Program-made: the position numbers and the translations under genes
NCBI RefSeq assembly: GCF_040869045.1
Contig: NC_090319.1
Coordinates: forward strand, 286,537,693-286,601,692
Reading direction: 5' to 3'
Length of the DNA stretch: 64,000 nt
Source: Eurosta solidaginis
Taxonomy: Eukaryota > Arthropoda > Insecta > Diptera > Tephritidae
Shown: piece by piece, positions 1 through 9,813 of the stretch
Layout of the letters: every line of letters starts with the position of its first letter
How positions within the stretch are numbered: position 1 is the first letter of the stretch
The notes under the pieces: model-generated
Seen by the model: only the letters and a program-made list of their open reading frames with translations
What the model was told of the DNA's origin: nothing
Database searches by the model: none

Positions 1-265
1 CGTGGTGGTCATCCGATTTCGCTCATTTTCAATACCAATCTATTCTGGGACCAGATAAGCTCGTGTACCAAATTTGGTGAAGATATCTCAATATTTCCTC
101 GAGTTATCGTGCTAGCGGACGGACGGGCGGACATGGCTCAATAACATTTTTTTTCGATTCTGATGATTTTGATATATGGAAGTCTATATCTATCTCGATT
201 TCTTTATACCTGTACAACCAACCGTTATTCAATCGAAGTTAATATACTCTGTGTGCAAAGCACAG
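1..265 (-). mobile_element. HINE-like dispersed element, B-terminal part
   Basis: Copy of the main dispersed family, cut by the window edge. It runs through the CGGACGG microsatellite, the ATGGCTCAAT segment and the TCTATATCTATCTCG segment to a decayed end near GTGTGCAAAGCAC. The same order of segments recurs at 31000-31230, 34330-34624 and 45576-45855. Strand here and in other copies follows my convention that the CTTG end is 3'. Confidence 0.8.
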
Positions 266-332
266 TAGAAGGGAAAGAAAATTAAGAGGAAGGGAAAGAG
301 TGAGAAAGATAATAAAAGGAAGAGATAGAGAT

Positions 333-640
333 TGTGGTGGTAGCGTGCTTCGCCTATTACACTGAACGTCCTGGCTTCAAGTTCCGAGCAAAGAAATATA
401 GAACATTAATAAAATAATGTTTCAATCAGAAAATCTTTGAGACAAATTAAGAGAAGTACAACACAATTTAGGAGAAAAGCTCGACCTACATCTATATATT
501 ATATTTGCAACTGCCGTTTGGACTTGGCATATAAAACATATGGACCACGATCGTCAGTTTGTATGAAAAATTAAATGGAGCATGACGCTATTTGGATGAG
601 AAGCTCCACCTTAATGTTCTGCGAGGAAAATCGGGCAAGA
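333..640 (+). mobile_element. Degenerate tRNA-derived SINE
   Basis: The left part resembles the tRNA-like head of the complete SINE at 63417-63777: GTGGTGGTAGCGTGCTTCGCC, then a decayed B box (GGCTTCAAGTTCC) followed by GAGCAAAG. The right part matches the SINE tail (GGAGCATGACGC, then GAGAAGCTC). The middle is diverged or replaced. No target duplication is visible, so this is an old copy. Confidence 0.65.
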
Positions 641-1326
641 GCGAAGAGTAAAAACAATAGTAAGATGAAGAGTAAGCCTAATAGAAAGAGCGAAAATATG
701 TTTTAGAAATAAAGGAGAAGAAGTAGGGAATAAGAAGAAAAGAAATCAGTAGATAAAGCTAGTTAATCAATAATTTTTCAAGAAAAAGTTAACCTTACCT
801 ATTTCAGCAAAAATTGGGTAATTGACATACCATCATGATAATATGAGTAGCATTATATGGCTTCTAGATACTTAGATACGCTAAAAGAGTAAACTAAGAT
901 GGGATGGTAAACTAGAGGGTCTCGAATGGAACCTCTCCGCCCGACTAATACTCCATTTTTCTTCCGATTATCACTTATTCGGAATATATGCTAAGTTGTT
1001 TCACAACGGCAGACTACCAAAATATCTCGCCTTTGCGCGATCTGCCGGGTAAATAGCATTGCTATTTTAAATGTACTCAAAGTTCAAATATTCCATTTAA
1101 AGTCATGGCTCAGATATATTCAAAATATAAGCATGATTATGCCTAAATGCAAATATGTTTTTACCACATATACAATTTTCTGATGAGAGGGAAACTTTTA
1201 TACCAAAACTGCCTTAACTACCATACACAGATTTTACGATCTTCAAACTAATTCGCAAGCGCTTAATCTGCATATTTTTCCTGATCCAAATTTCGTAAAG
1301 TCCAAACATATAAAACAGGTTCTAAC
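641..1326. other. Anonymous AT-rich DNA
   Basis: No convincing open frame, inverted end or match to the other repeats of the window was seen. Confidence 0.5.
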
Positions 1327-1674
1327 ATATTGTTACGAATATTAGCAAAACTAAGGGGTGCTGCTATCTCTAAGCCGATGCTAAACAGTGATATCATGCA
1401 CATCCATAAATCAATCATAATGTATCTACATAAACGAAACAATAACTGCGGCTACACATATGTACCATGTACGTATACGAGCAGCGGAGAATCAATGCAC
1501 AAACACATGCATATATCCTATCTGAATTGATCACAAGAGAGGGCAATAATTTGTGCAAGTGTTACTGAAATAAGAAGTTATAAACGTAATTGTGGCTGGC
1601 GATTTTGTAGCTGAAACTAACTAGTAAGTTCTCGAATGGAAAAGCCTGGAAGTATGCAATGAGAAATCAACAAG

Positions 1675-1681
1675 TATAAAA
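1675..1681 (+). promoter_or_regulatory. TATA box of the solo LTR
   Basis: TATAAAA followed by GGCGCG, about 110 bp upstream of the AATAAA signal. The position is appropriate for the LTR U3/R promoter. A solo LTR can act as an orphan promoter on the + strand. Confidence 0.65.
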
Positions 1682-1787
1682 GGCGCGACAGTAGAGGCGA
1701 AGAGTGAGTTTCATTTGAGCTATCAATCAGTTTGGTTATTAAGCAAGCTATTCGTTGCAAAGTATAAGTGTTATTGTGAAGTACTTT

Positions 1788-1793
1788 AATAAA
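1788..1793 (+). terminator. AATAAA polyadenylation signal of the solo LTR
   Basis: AATAAA lies downstream of the TATA box and about 105 bp before the LTR 3' end, as expected for the R region. Confidence 0.6.
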
Positions 1794-1903
1794 GGCCATT
1801 TTTCCATTATTCAATATTGGAGTTATTTATTCAACAGTTTAGTGATTCGAACTTAGCAGAAGGTTGCAAATAAGAGGATTTTCCAGTAAATTCGTTACAA
1901 TAT

Positions 1904-3049
1904 TTTCTATGTATGTCCACCACATCAATCATTACTCCAGCACAGAGGCGTTAAGGCCAAAAAAGTTGAGAAGAGGAAACTATAAAAGTTGCATAAATTT
2001 GTTATTTTTATAGCACATTAGAGCATCAATACATTTAATTCAACTTATTTTAATATTTAAATGATATTATTCGGCTTACAGCGAGGTTGTGTGAAAACAA
2101 CTTGTCAAATAAACGAAACACCAGAAACTTACTGCAGATCCTTGTAACACTTTTTTATTTACATATACAAGTTTTTTTTTATTGCTGTACAATCCAATCA
2201 GCATGCCCCCTTTTTTCTTAAGTGCTTCAGCTTTATGAGGCCTTAGTCAACAACAGAGCTACCCTAATAACAACCCTTATCCTCATAAATAAACTAAACG
2301 CCAACAACCTTGAGCGCTGCCATATTGCCTGTGTTCTCGTTGAAATTAGTATATATGTATGTTTATTTGTATTTATGTAAGAAAAATAATATAATAATCT
2401 TATTTTTATTTTCATTTTTATTTTATTCCTTTTCGTCTTACTTTTTCTTTTTGCTGTAAATTCTTAAATGAACCATTTAAATTTGTTATTTTTTTTGCCT
2501 TTTAATATGGCACATGTTGCACGCATTCAACCAAACATCTTTGACAATCCGATCTGCTATCTATGCGACGGTAGAAAGACCAAAAGTGGGACAAAAGCTT
2601 TATAATTCCACGCGGATATTCAAAACAATAAGGGTATTTGATTTTCCATATTTATGTACACAGAGAGAATTGAAGTAGTATTTGTAGTAGTAAGTAAATA
2701 TATTATCCTTTATGTTTAGATATTTACAAAGCCTCACTGGAACTTTCACGCGCTGCTTATTGGTCTACAGCCTATTTGTTGCTTCCGAACAAAGCGGAGG
2801 CCTCTTGACTTAGATTTGACTCTATGAACTTAGCTGTGCCTCAAAAGCTAATCACTCTCTACTTTCCACCAGAATAAATTTCTTGTGTTATGAGTAATAT
2901 ATGAATGAAATAAAGATACAAAAAGAGGAATACATCTCTCACAATATCAACACATAAATGGAAATTAAGTCACACGTGGCTCATAAACCTTTTCCAATAT
3001 TGTTTATTAAATTTTGATGAGCTCAAGGCAGTTAAAAAATTTTTATAAA
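1904..3049. other. Anonymous AT-rich DNA
   Basis: Homopolymer-rich sequence with no supported gene. The part nearest 3049 may be distal 3' sequence of the Penelope-like relic on the minus strand. Confidence 0.45.
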
Positions 3050-3129
3050 CACAGTTTAAATGGTTGTTTTTTCTAATTTTATTTGGTCGATATTTCGATC
3101 TCATTCTGAGATCATCTTCAGAAACTGTG
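3050..3129 (-). ncRNA. Candidate hammerhead ribozyme motif of a Penelope-like element
   Basis: Read on the minus strand: CACAGTTT, then CTGAAGA (fits the CUGANGA core), a 6-bp stem GATCTC/GAGATC with a 5-nt loop, then GAAA, a weak helix region, and AAACTGTG, which pairs perfectly with the first 8 bases. This gives core boxes, stem II and stem I in hammerhead order. Stem III is weak and has an unusually long loop, so cleavage competence is doubtful. Penelope-like elements are known to carry hammerheads in their terminal repeats, and a GIY-YIG remnant of that class lies about 320 bp upstream on the same strand. Confidence 0.5.
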
Positions 3130-3449
3130 AACAAAAACAACAATTAGTTAACATGTAAACAATTTTTCACCCTAAACATAATGCCACTTACACAATTGAA
3201 TATGTTTTACCGACTAACAAGATGTACGAAGAAAGAAAGCGTAGAAGTCAAATAAATATGAAAATATAAACAATTTAAAACACCGTAAGTATAAAGAAAA
3301 GTCTGCAAAAACAACAATACATAGAATGACGAACAAAAAGACATAATCATCTGTATTAACATACAAACGTACATATTTACATATATATTGGTCATCCCAC
3401 TGCATTTGTTGTGTTGAGCTGCAATTCTAACTAGAACCGTGTTTTTGCC

Positions 3450-3830
3450 TTAAAACTCAGTCCCGGTAAACGCGCGCCAGCTGATCAGTGTCTATTTTAT
3501 AATTCCTTTTCGCGTCATTACGGGTGTTCGTAATGTGCAGCATTTCTAAAGTATATCGTTTGCCGTAATTTTTCTCCTCGTGTAAAATGGATACATTATC
3601 GAAATCGGGATAATGCCCGGTATCCTTGCAATGTGATGACAATGCCGTCTTATTGTCCAAAAAACTGCTTCTTAATTTCACATTTGACTTGTGAGGCGGA
3701 AATCCTTGTCTTGGGTTTCATTTTTGGTGTGCCCACATATACCTTGTCGCATAAGTGGGGCCCGTCACCACTACACGGAATCTTGTAAACTACATCAGAC
3801 TTCTCTTGTTTGTTTCCAATATGTTCGCGC
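3450..3830 (-). pseudogene. Penelope-like element, C-terminal GIY-YIG endonuclease relic
   Basis: On the minus strand two overlapping frames join into one domain. The first (about 3830-3640) reads DVVYKIPCSG...KVYVGT, the GIY-YIG signature region with its leading Cys. The second (3681-3457) continues TALSSHC...FDFDNV-like sequence (here PDFDNVSIL), EEKNYGKRYTLEMLHI and a terminal ...DTDQLARVYRD. These match the conserved order of Penelope-type GIY-YIG domains as I know them. The frame change near 3680 and the missing reverse transcriptase make this a 5'-truncated, dead copy. The hammerhead-like motif downstream would lie in its 3' terminal repeat. Confidence 0.72.
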
Positions 3831-4499
3831 GAGTCACTTGTGACTCATTAGCCAGAAAAGCTGTTAAATGAAAAGTAATGATCTTTTAGAAATGCTAAAG
3901 ATATTAATCGCAATAGTACAGACTCAATGATCGTTTTTTGTAATTGCAAAATTTGAATATGCACTAGCATGCTTTTGTTGCAAAAATAACCCGCGATTCT
4001 TCTCTTCTTTTCTTTGTAGAGATAGAACAATTCTCGAAAGTTGTGGGGAGTGCTATCAATGATCATGGTCCCTTGCCTGAAGCTAGTATCACGCCGAAGT
4101 CTATGCCTACAGAGCCAATGATATTGTTTCACTAAGAGTTAGTATCCACCTCCCAAGCAGCTTAACTAGTAACTAATTCGTTAGCCCTTTCAAGGCTTAT
4201 AAACTTCGTAAAATAAATGGTGGTTTCTTTATCTTCAAAAAATTCTTGCAGAGAGAAATAGACACTTTTTTGGACGGCCTAATGAAAAGATTTGTCAAGC
4301 TTTTATTTTAAACAGGGATAAAGATTATTTTCAATGCAAAAAGGTAGCAAGTGTTAGTGTTCCAGGGTTAGGAGTATTTGGGGACTGGTTTAAATAGCCG
4401 TACGTGCATAGATGTCACAAGGAAAGGAACGGAGGAGAAAAGACAGAATGAGGAGTGGAACGGAATTATTAGAAGTCGAAACCGTAACCGGAACCAAAA
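3831..4499. other. Anonymous DNA, possibly decayed Penelope-like upstream sequence
   Basis: A 94-codon minus-strand open frame (4132-3848) lies here. I do not recognise its protein, and it lacks reverse-transcriptase motifs. Confidence 0.35.
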
Positions 4500-5154
4500 C
4501 CGGGCCAAGTGTCAACGATTTGTCACCGAAAAGTTATCGGCTTCTTATAGGTGTTTTGTAGACGATTTATCGATTTGTTATCGTAGTGTTATAAACTTGC
4601 TATCGATAACAAAGATTACTAATGAGTTAGTTAGTTTTTTCGATAAGTTATCGGTTTGTTATTGAAAAGTTTTCGACTTTTTATTGATTATGTATCGAAA
4701 AGTTGTCGATATCTTCCAAAAAAATTAGAGAATATAAATTTATCAATTTTTTATCAAAAAATTTTCGATAATTTATCGAAAATTCATTAAAAAATTTTTA
4801 AAAACATATCAATTTTTGTTGAATAAATATTAATTGACAATCGGACTGTTACCAATTTGTTATCGGCTTGTAACCTACTTGTTAACGCAAAGTTATCGAT
4901 AAGTTAACGATTTTCTATCGACAAATTATTGATTTTGTACCAAAAAGGTATGGAATTTATATCGATGGGATATCGATTTTTATCGGGGTGCTACCAATTT
5001 TTGTTATCAGCGTATTATCGATGGCTCATCGGTTTGTTGCGTAACAGATACCGATGAGATTTCACAGTCAAATTGATTACACATCTGTAGTCCGGCTATT
5101 TTACACCGATAAGAAACCAATAAGAGAGCGATAACTCGGCGCTAACCAAAATAT
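4500..5154. repeat. CGATA/TATCG-rich dispersed repeat, copy 1
   Basis: A long run of degenerate TTATCG and CGATAA words at about 10-20 bp spacing, including exact TATCGATA at about 4605 and 4890. The right part (AACAGATACCGAT ... ACTCGGCGCTAACC) aligns with 15131-15250 (AACAGATACCGAT ... ACTCGGTGATAAC), so this is a dispersed family rather than simple sequence. A long open frame at 4378-4665 arises from this composition and is not a gene. Confidence 0.65.
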
Positions 5155-5269
5155 AGGTTAGGTTAGGTTGGGTGGTAGCTTCCCTGATAGAGGAAGCTCA
5201 CTTGGACAACATGACGGTCCGTTGTGATACCACATATAATAAACTAAACTAACGGTGACGTAGATATAA

Positions 5270-6208
5270 CTACTTAGAGAATCGTTGGGTAGCAACGATA
5301 AAGTTCCGAATGATCCCGATCTCAACCTTGGATAGCTCCTCGGGAGATCCAAGTGAGTCACGACCGAAATACTTTCGCCTAGTTCTGGCAAAAGCTGGGC
5401 AGTCAAGCATAAAGTGATTTGGTGATTCCACCTCATCATCCTCCATACAGCTGCAGCAGGATGGAGTTTCCAATATATTAAGACGTACCGCATGGATACC
5501 CATGGGACAGTGCCCTGTCAAAACCCCAATGACCATTGATAGGTGAACCTTAGTGAACCCAATTATTTCAGCAGACCTCCTGCCATCCACTTTCGGCCAG
5601 AAAGATCTTGATATCCTACAAGATGTAGTGTCCGCCCAACGTTTGCTGAGCTGACTCGAGGCCCAGCTATGGAAGAGCAATCCACAGGTGGCTAGCGGAA
5701 TCCCGAAATCCCTACAGCCATCTTCATCCGGTTCAGTTGTACCGATTCGGGCTAAGAGATCCGCTTGACAGTTACCCGGAATATCACTATGGCCCGGGAC
5801 CCAGATAATCTTAATTGTAAAATAATTCGATGCAATCGCAAGTGAGGTCAGGCACTCCCAGACCACCCTCGATCGCACTGTAGTTGAGCTCAAGGCCTTT
5901 ATAGCCACTTGGCTATCAGAGTAGATGTTAAATTCGCTAACCGTAGTAGCGCTGGATAGCATTTCATCCACCGCATCCTTAATCGCAGCAACTTCCGCTT
6001 GGAATACACTGCAGTGATCAGCCAACTTAAACTTGCGGCTTACATTTAGCTCTTGACAAAAGATCCCCCCGCCAACCTTTCCGTCCAACTTCGACCCATC
6101 CGTGAACAAGTTAACCGGTCCCATGCCCCAGATAATTCCTCTTCTCCACTCCTCCCTCGGGGGAATGACTGGGGGAAGGTTGTATAGGGAGCGGCCACCG
6201 GCATGCAA
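5270..6208 (-). pseudogene. LINE ORF2, RNase H domain and C-terminal Cys/His motif
   Basis: An RNase H type I domain with the full acidic set: TDGSKLD (Asp), FQAEVAAI (Glu), IYSDSQVA (Asp) and WVPGHSDIPGN...AD (His and last Asp). After the domain comes a C-C-S-C ... H ... C pattern (CCSCMEDDEVESPNHFMLDC), the zinc-knuckle-like tail usual in this LINE group. This 312-codon frame is the longest in the window. It reads to a natural-looking stop, so the 3' end of ORF2 is complete. Confidence 0.9.
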
Positions 6209-6687
6209 TAGTCCGTCCTGTCCGGGATAAAGTCGAAACTAGTAAGAAGGCTAGAGTGTCCGAAATCAGAAAGCATATAACCCATATCACGAAGCCTGAC
6301 CAACGACCGGGCCGCGGCTGCCTTTCCCGCAATATCTACTGGATGTATATTCAGCATGACATTCAGTGCCAAGGTAGGTGTTGTTCTCATAGCGCCGCTG
6401 ATACCGATAAACGCCGTCCGTTGCACTGACACTAGCATTTTGGAGGTGCTCGCCGTGTCCAGTGCTTTCCACCATACCAGCACCCCATATAGCAGAATCG
6501 GTTTGACCACCATCTCATAAAGCCAGTGTACTACTCCTGGCGAGAGCCCCCATCTCTTTCCGATAGCACCCCTGCAGCAGTACAAGGCAACCGCGGCCTT
6601 CCTGGCCCTATCTTCCACATTGGGCCTCCAGGACAGCTTCTTGTCCAGAACAATTCCCAAATATTTAACCCTGTCAGTAAGTACCAA
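6046..6687 (-). pseudogene. LINE ORF2, RT thumb and connection
   Basis: Begins VKYLGIVLDKKLSW, the conserved block after the palm. LYGVLVWWKAL and a long helical connection follow. The short stretch that links it to the RT core (VNPGKTDLVLFTRR) is in a third frame at 6779-6720, so two small indels separate the core from the thumb. A further frameshift near 6200 separates it from RNase H. Confidence 0.85.
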
Positions 6688-6789
6688 CGGTACCCCTCCA
6701 ATCGAAGGAGTTCTGAAGTCGGGTATCTATATCTCCTTGTAAAAAGAACCAAATCTGTTTTTCCCGGGTTGACCGCCAATCCACATGAT

Positions 6790-7722
6790 TCATTCAGCCC
6801 ACCTAGCCACAGTATCCAGGTATCCCTGCAGAATATCGCGCAGGGTGCCCAGAAATTTGCCCCTGACTAGGATAGCGAGGTCATCTGCATAGGCAACCAC
6901 CCGACAACCATTGGCTTCCAGCTCCACAAGAAGCTCGTTGACTACCACAACCCAGAGCAGAGGAGATAGGACACCCCCCTGTGGCGTGCCCCTGCACACC
7001 TTCCTCCTTATTATGGCTCTTCCCCACTCCGCGGCGACAATTCTGCCGCATAGAAGTTTGCTAATAAATTCAACCAGAGCCGCTTCGACTCCTAAACCCA
7101 CCAGAGCTCTTTCGATTGCCCCCGGTAAGACATTGTTAAAAGCCCCCTCGATGTCTAGAAAGGCACCCAGAGCATACTCTTTATGTTCTAGAGACCCCTC
7201 TATTTGCTTTACAATCGAATGGAGAGCCGTTTCCGTCGATCTGCCTTTGCAGTACGCATGCTGTGAAGCCGACAGTAACCCCCCAGGTATCCTTTCTCGT
7301 AGGTACAGGTCAATCAGCCGCTCAAACGTCTTAAGAAGAAACGACGAGAGACTGATTGGCCTGAAATCCTTAGGTGACACATGAGAGCTCCTGCCGGCCT
7401 TCGGAATGAAGATGACCCTAACCGTGTGCCACGACTTAGGGATATAGTTAAGCCTGAGGCAGTTAGTGTAGATGATGGCCAACCAGCGGCAGGAAATCCC
7501 TAAAGGCCTTTGAAGTTGCGCAGGAATGATGCCATCCGGACCGGGTGACTTATAGGGCTTGAACGAATTTATAGCCCAGGATATTTGCCTTTCCCGTAGT
7601 GGGATGGCAGGCATTTCTGCATGGCCAGCAACCGCCGACCACGCAAGCGAAGATCCCTGCGCAACTGGGACATCGGGAAAATGATTGTCCAGTAAAAGTC
7701 TCAGGGACTCCTCGCTACTCAT
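6790..7722 (-). pseudogene. LINE ORF2, reverse transcriptase core
   Basis: The palm and fingers of a non-LTR reverse transcriptase. Visible are KSPGPDGI (motif 1), FRPISLSSFLLKTFERLID (motif 2a), SQHAYCKGRSTETAL, LDIEGAFNNV carrying the first catalytic Asp, GTPQGGVLSPLLW (motif B) and AYADDLAI, the catalytic YADD, at 6880-6891. All polymerase residues are intact, so the inactivating lesions are frameshifts, not active-site loss. A frameshift at about 6790 ends this frame just before the VNPGKT motif. Confidence 0.92.
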
Positions 7723-7745
7723 CGACCAGTCCCCACCATCATCTC

Positions 7746-8471
7746 TCAGATACCCCCGAGGGCGGGATTCCTAGAGAGTATTTTTCTAAGCCTCGCGGAT
7801 TCATTGCAGCCATCTACGTTTTCGCAGAAGCTTCGCCATGAATCTCGCTTGGCTAACCTTATTTCATATTTATAAATCCCCAGACTCACCTTATAGAGCT
7901 CCCAGTCCGAGGGTAGTTTACTCCTCCTGGCTCTGTTAAAGAGCCGCCTACTGGACGCTCTTAGGTCGTCAAGGGAATCAGACCACCAGGGCGGCTTGCC
8001 CTTCCCCCTATAAGTTTTCAGTGGGCAGGACTGTTGAAAGGCGCTATTGCTTGCCAAGGTGAAGTTTTCCACCAGACCGTCTATTTCATATTCGGACAGG
8101 TCCGAACCAACGATAGGCGCCTCAAGCAATAGCTCTCCCAACTTCCTACAATACAAGTCCCAGTTGGTACTTTTAGGGTTCCTAAAAGATATTTTACCGG
8201 GACGTTCTTCATTCACCGAGAACTGAATATATCGGTGATCAGAGAAAGAGTGCTCGTTGAGAACCCTCCATCCAGATATCCGATCTTCCAGTTCTCTGCT
8301 AACCAGGGTGAGGTCCAGGACCTCCTCCCTTACCGCAGTAATAAAAGTCGGGTCATTCCCCCTATTACATATACAAAGTCCCTCATCTACAATAAAAGTA
8401 AATAAAGACTCACCTCTGGTGTTCGTATCCGAGCTCCCCCAATATGCTATGGTGTGCATTAGCATCGACAC
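7746..8471 (-). pseudogene. LINE ORF2, endonuclease C-terminal half and linker
   Basis: Picks up the endonuclease after the frameshift. It contains VLDLTLVS, the conserved Asp of the LDLTL box, and FSDHRYIQF, the SDH box with catalytic His. A basic linker with PPWWSDSL follows, typical of the region between endonuclease and RT in this group. It runs into a stop after a frameshift at about 7745; the next frame resumes with the same linker. Confidence 0.86.
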
Positions 8472-8904
8472 CTATGATTACGCCAACACCTCTCTGCCTT
8501 GCTTCAGCGGTAATTTCGCCCAGTATCACAGGCGGTGGTCCCGTTACGTCCCCATGGGGCATATACGCTGAGACCACCCACAATTCGTTACTGCCTCGCT
8601 CGAGGCAGACCGTGGTTACGTCAGCATTGCTGAAATTAGAGAGAATAAAAGCTTTAAATTCCTTTTTAATAAGCACACAGGATCTAGGCCTACCTGCCTC
8701 CCCATGCACCAAGGTGTTGAATTTTCCCGCCCTTAATCCAGCAATTTTTCCGCCGTTACTACTCAGCCACGGCTCCTGGACAAGGACTATATCCACTCCG
8801 CCTTTCTCAAGACAGAGCAACAAGTTTGCGGAAGCCGCCTTAGAATGCTGAAGATTGATTTGAGGGATTTCCATCAACACCACCCTTCTTCTTCTGCACC
8901 CCAT
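8410..8904 (-). pseudogene. LINE ORF2, N-terminal half of the APE-type endonuclease
   Basis: Starts near the first residues of ORF2. Visible motifs are INLQHSKAAS at the N-terminus, LVQEPWL with the catalytic Glu, VSAYMP, and GVDANAHH with the metal-binding Asp/Asn. These are signatures of the apurinic-like endonuclease that nicks the target in target-primed reverse transcription. After DANAHH the frame shifts; the rest of the domain continues in the frame at 7746-8471. An in-frame Met near residue 11 (MEIPQINL) is the likelier natural start. Confidence 0.88.
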
Positions 8905-9813
8905 CCTTGGCGGCTTCGCCCTCGGAGACTAGGAGATATCTTCACAGATGATAACCACGCCCACTTTTTATATATATAACATTTTGGAAAACACAAAAAA
9001 CGTGATTATTTGGTAAATAATACACCTAGAATGTTGAAACTTGACATGTGAACTGATATTGAGACTCTTGATAAAAATTAAAAAATTAAATTTTAAATGG
9101 GAGTGGCACCGCCTACTTGTGATAAAATCAATTTTACAAATATTATTAATCATAACTCAAAAATCGTTAAACCTATCGTAACAAAATTCGGCAGAAAGGT
9201 TACCTTTACTATAAGGAATGCTTGGATGAAAAATTAACGAGATTGGTTAAAGACCACGCCCACTTTTATATAAAAGACTTTTAAAAGGGTCGTGGACGAA
9301 TAAAATAATCTATATCTTTGCAAAAAAGAGCTTTATATCAATAGTGTTTCATTTCCCAAGTGTATTCATAACAGTAAATAGGAAAAACTAGAAATTTAAA
9401 AAAATGGACGTGGTACCGCCCCTTTTATGACTAAGCAATTTTCTATGTTTCGAGAACCATAAGTCGAAGAAAAATTAACGGATCGTAATAAAATGTGGTA
9501 CACAAATTTTCCCTATAGCAGGAAATATTTCTAGAAAAAATGGACGAGATCGGTTAAAGACCATGCCCACTTTTATATAAAAAATTCTTGAAAGGGTCGT
9601 AGACGAAAATAATAAGCTATATCTTAGCGCAAAAGGGCTTTGTATCAATAGAATTTTACTTTCTAAATTGAATTATAACATTAAATTGGAAAACACTAAA
9701 ATTTTTGAAAATGGGTGTGGCACCACCCCTTTTATGACTAAGCAATTTTCTATGTTTCGAGAACCATAAGTCGAAGAAAAATTAACGTATCGTAATGCAA
9801 TTGTATACATATA

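Larger units (their letters stand above)
1331..1899 (+). mobile_element. Solo LTR of a retrotransposon (Ty3/gypsy-like)
   Basis: The segment begins TGTTACGAAT and ends ATTCGTTACA-like (TTCGTTACA), a TG...CA LTR with short inverted ends. It is flanked by a 4-bp direct repeat, ATAT (1327-1330 and 1900-1903). Inside are a TATA box (1675-1681), an AATAAA signal (1788-1793) and about 100 bp of R/U5-like sequence, the normal LTR order. No gag, pol or second LTR lies on either side, so the internal region was lost, presumably by LTR-LTR recombination. The 569-bp length and 4-bp TSD suit insect Ty3/gypsy elements; the family assignment is inference. Short open frames inside it are chance. Confidence 0.82.
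5155..8933 (-). mobile_element. 5'-truncated LINE with EN, RT and RNase H (I/LOA/R1 group)
   Basis: A single ORF2 on the minus strand, in the order endonuclease, reverse transcriptase, RNase H, C-terminal Cys/His motif. This is the layout of the I-superclade of non-LTR retrotransposons that carry RNase H. It is broken by about five frameshifts (near 8450, 7745, 6790, 6730 and 6200). The 5' edge lies just upstream of ORF2, where a short frame ending in a Lys run may be the tail of ORF1; the rest of ORF1 is missing, a typical 5' truncation. The 3' edge ends in CCTAACCTAACCTA. GC content is clearly higher than the flanks. The right flank is a HINE-like copy (from 8934). I saw no TSD. Confidence 0.9.

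Noticed and set aside
4378..4665. 95-codon open frame on the plus strand
   Set aside because: It spans the CGATA-rich repeat; the protein is compositional (Arg/Asn runs, repeated short words) with no domain.
6911..7384. 157-codon plus-strand frame
   Set aside because: Antisense to the LINE reverse transcriptase core; it has no motif and vanishes outside the element.
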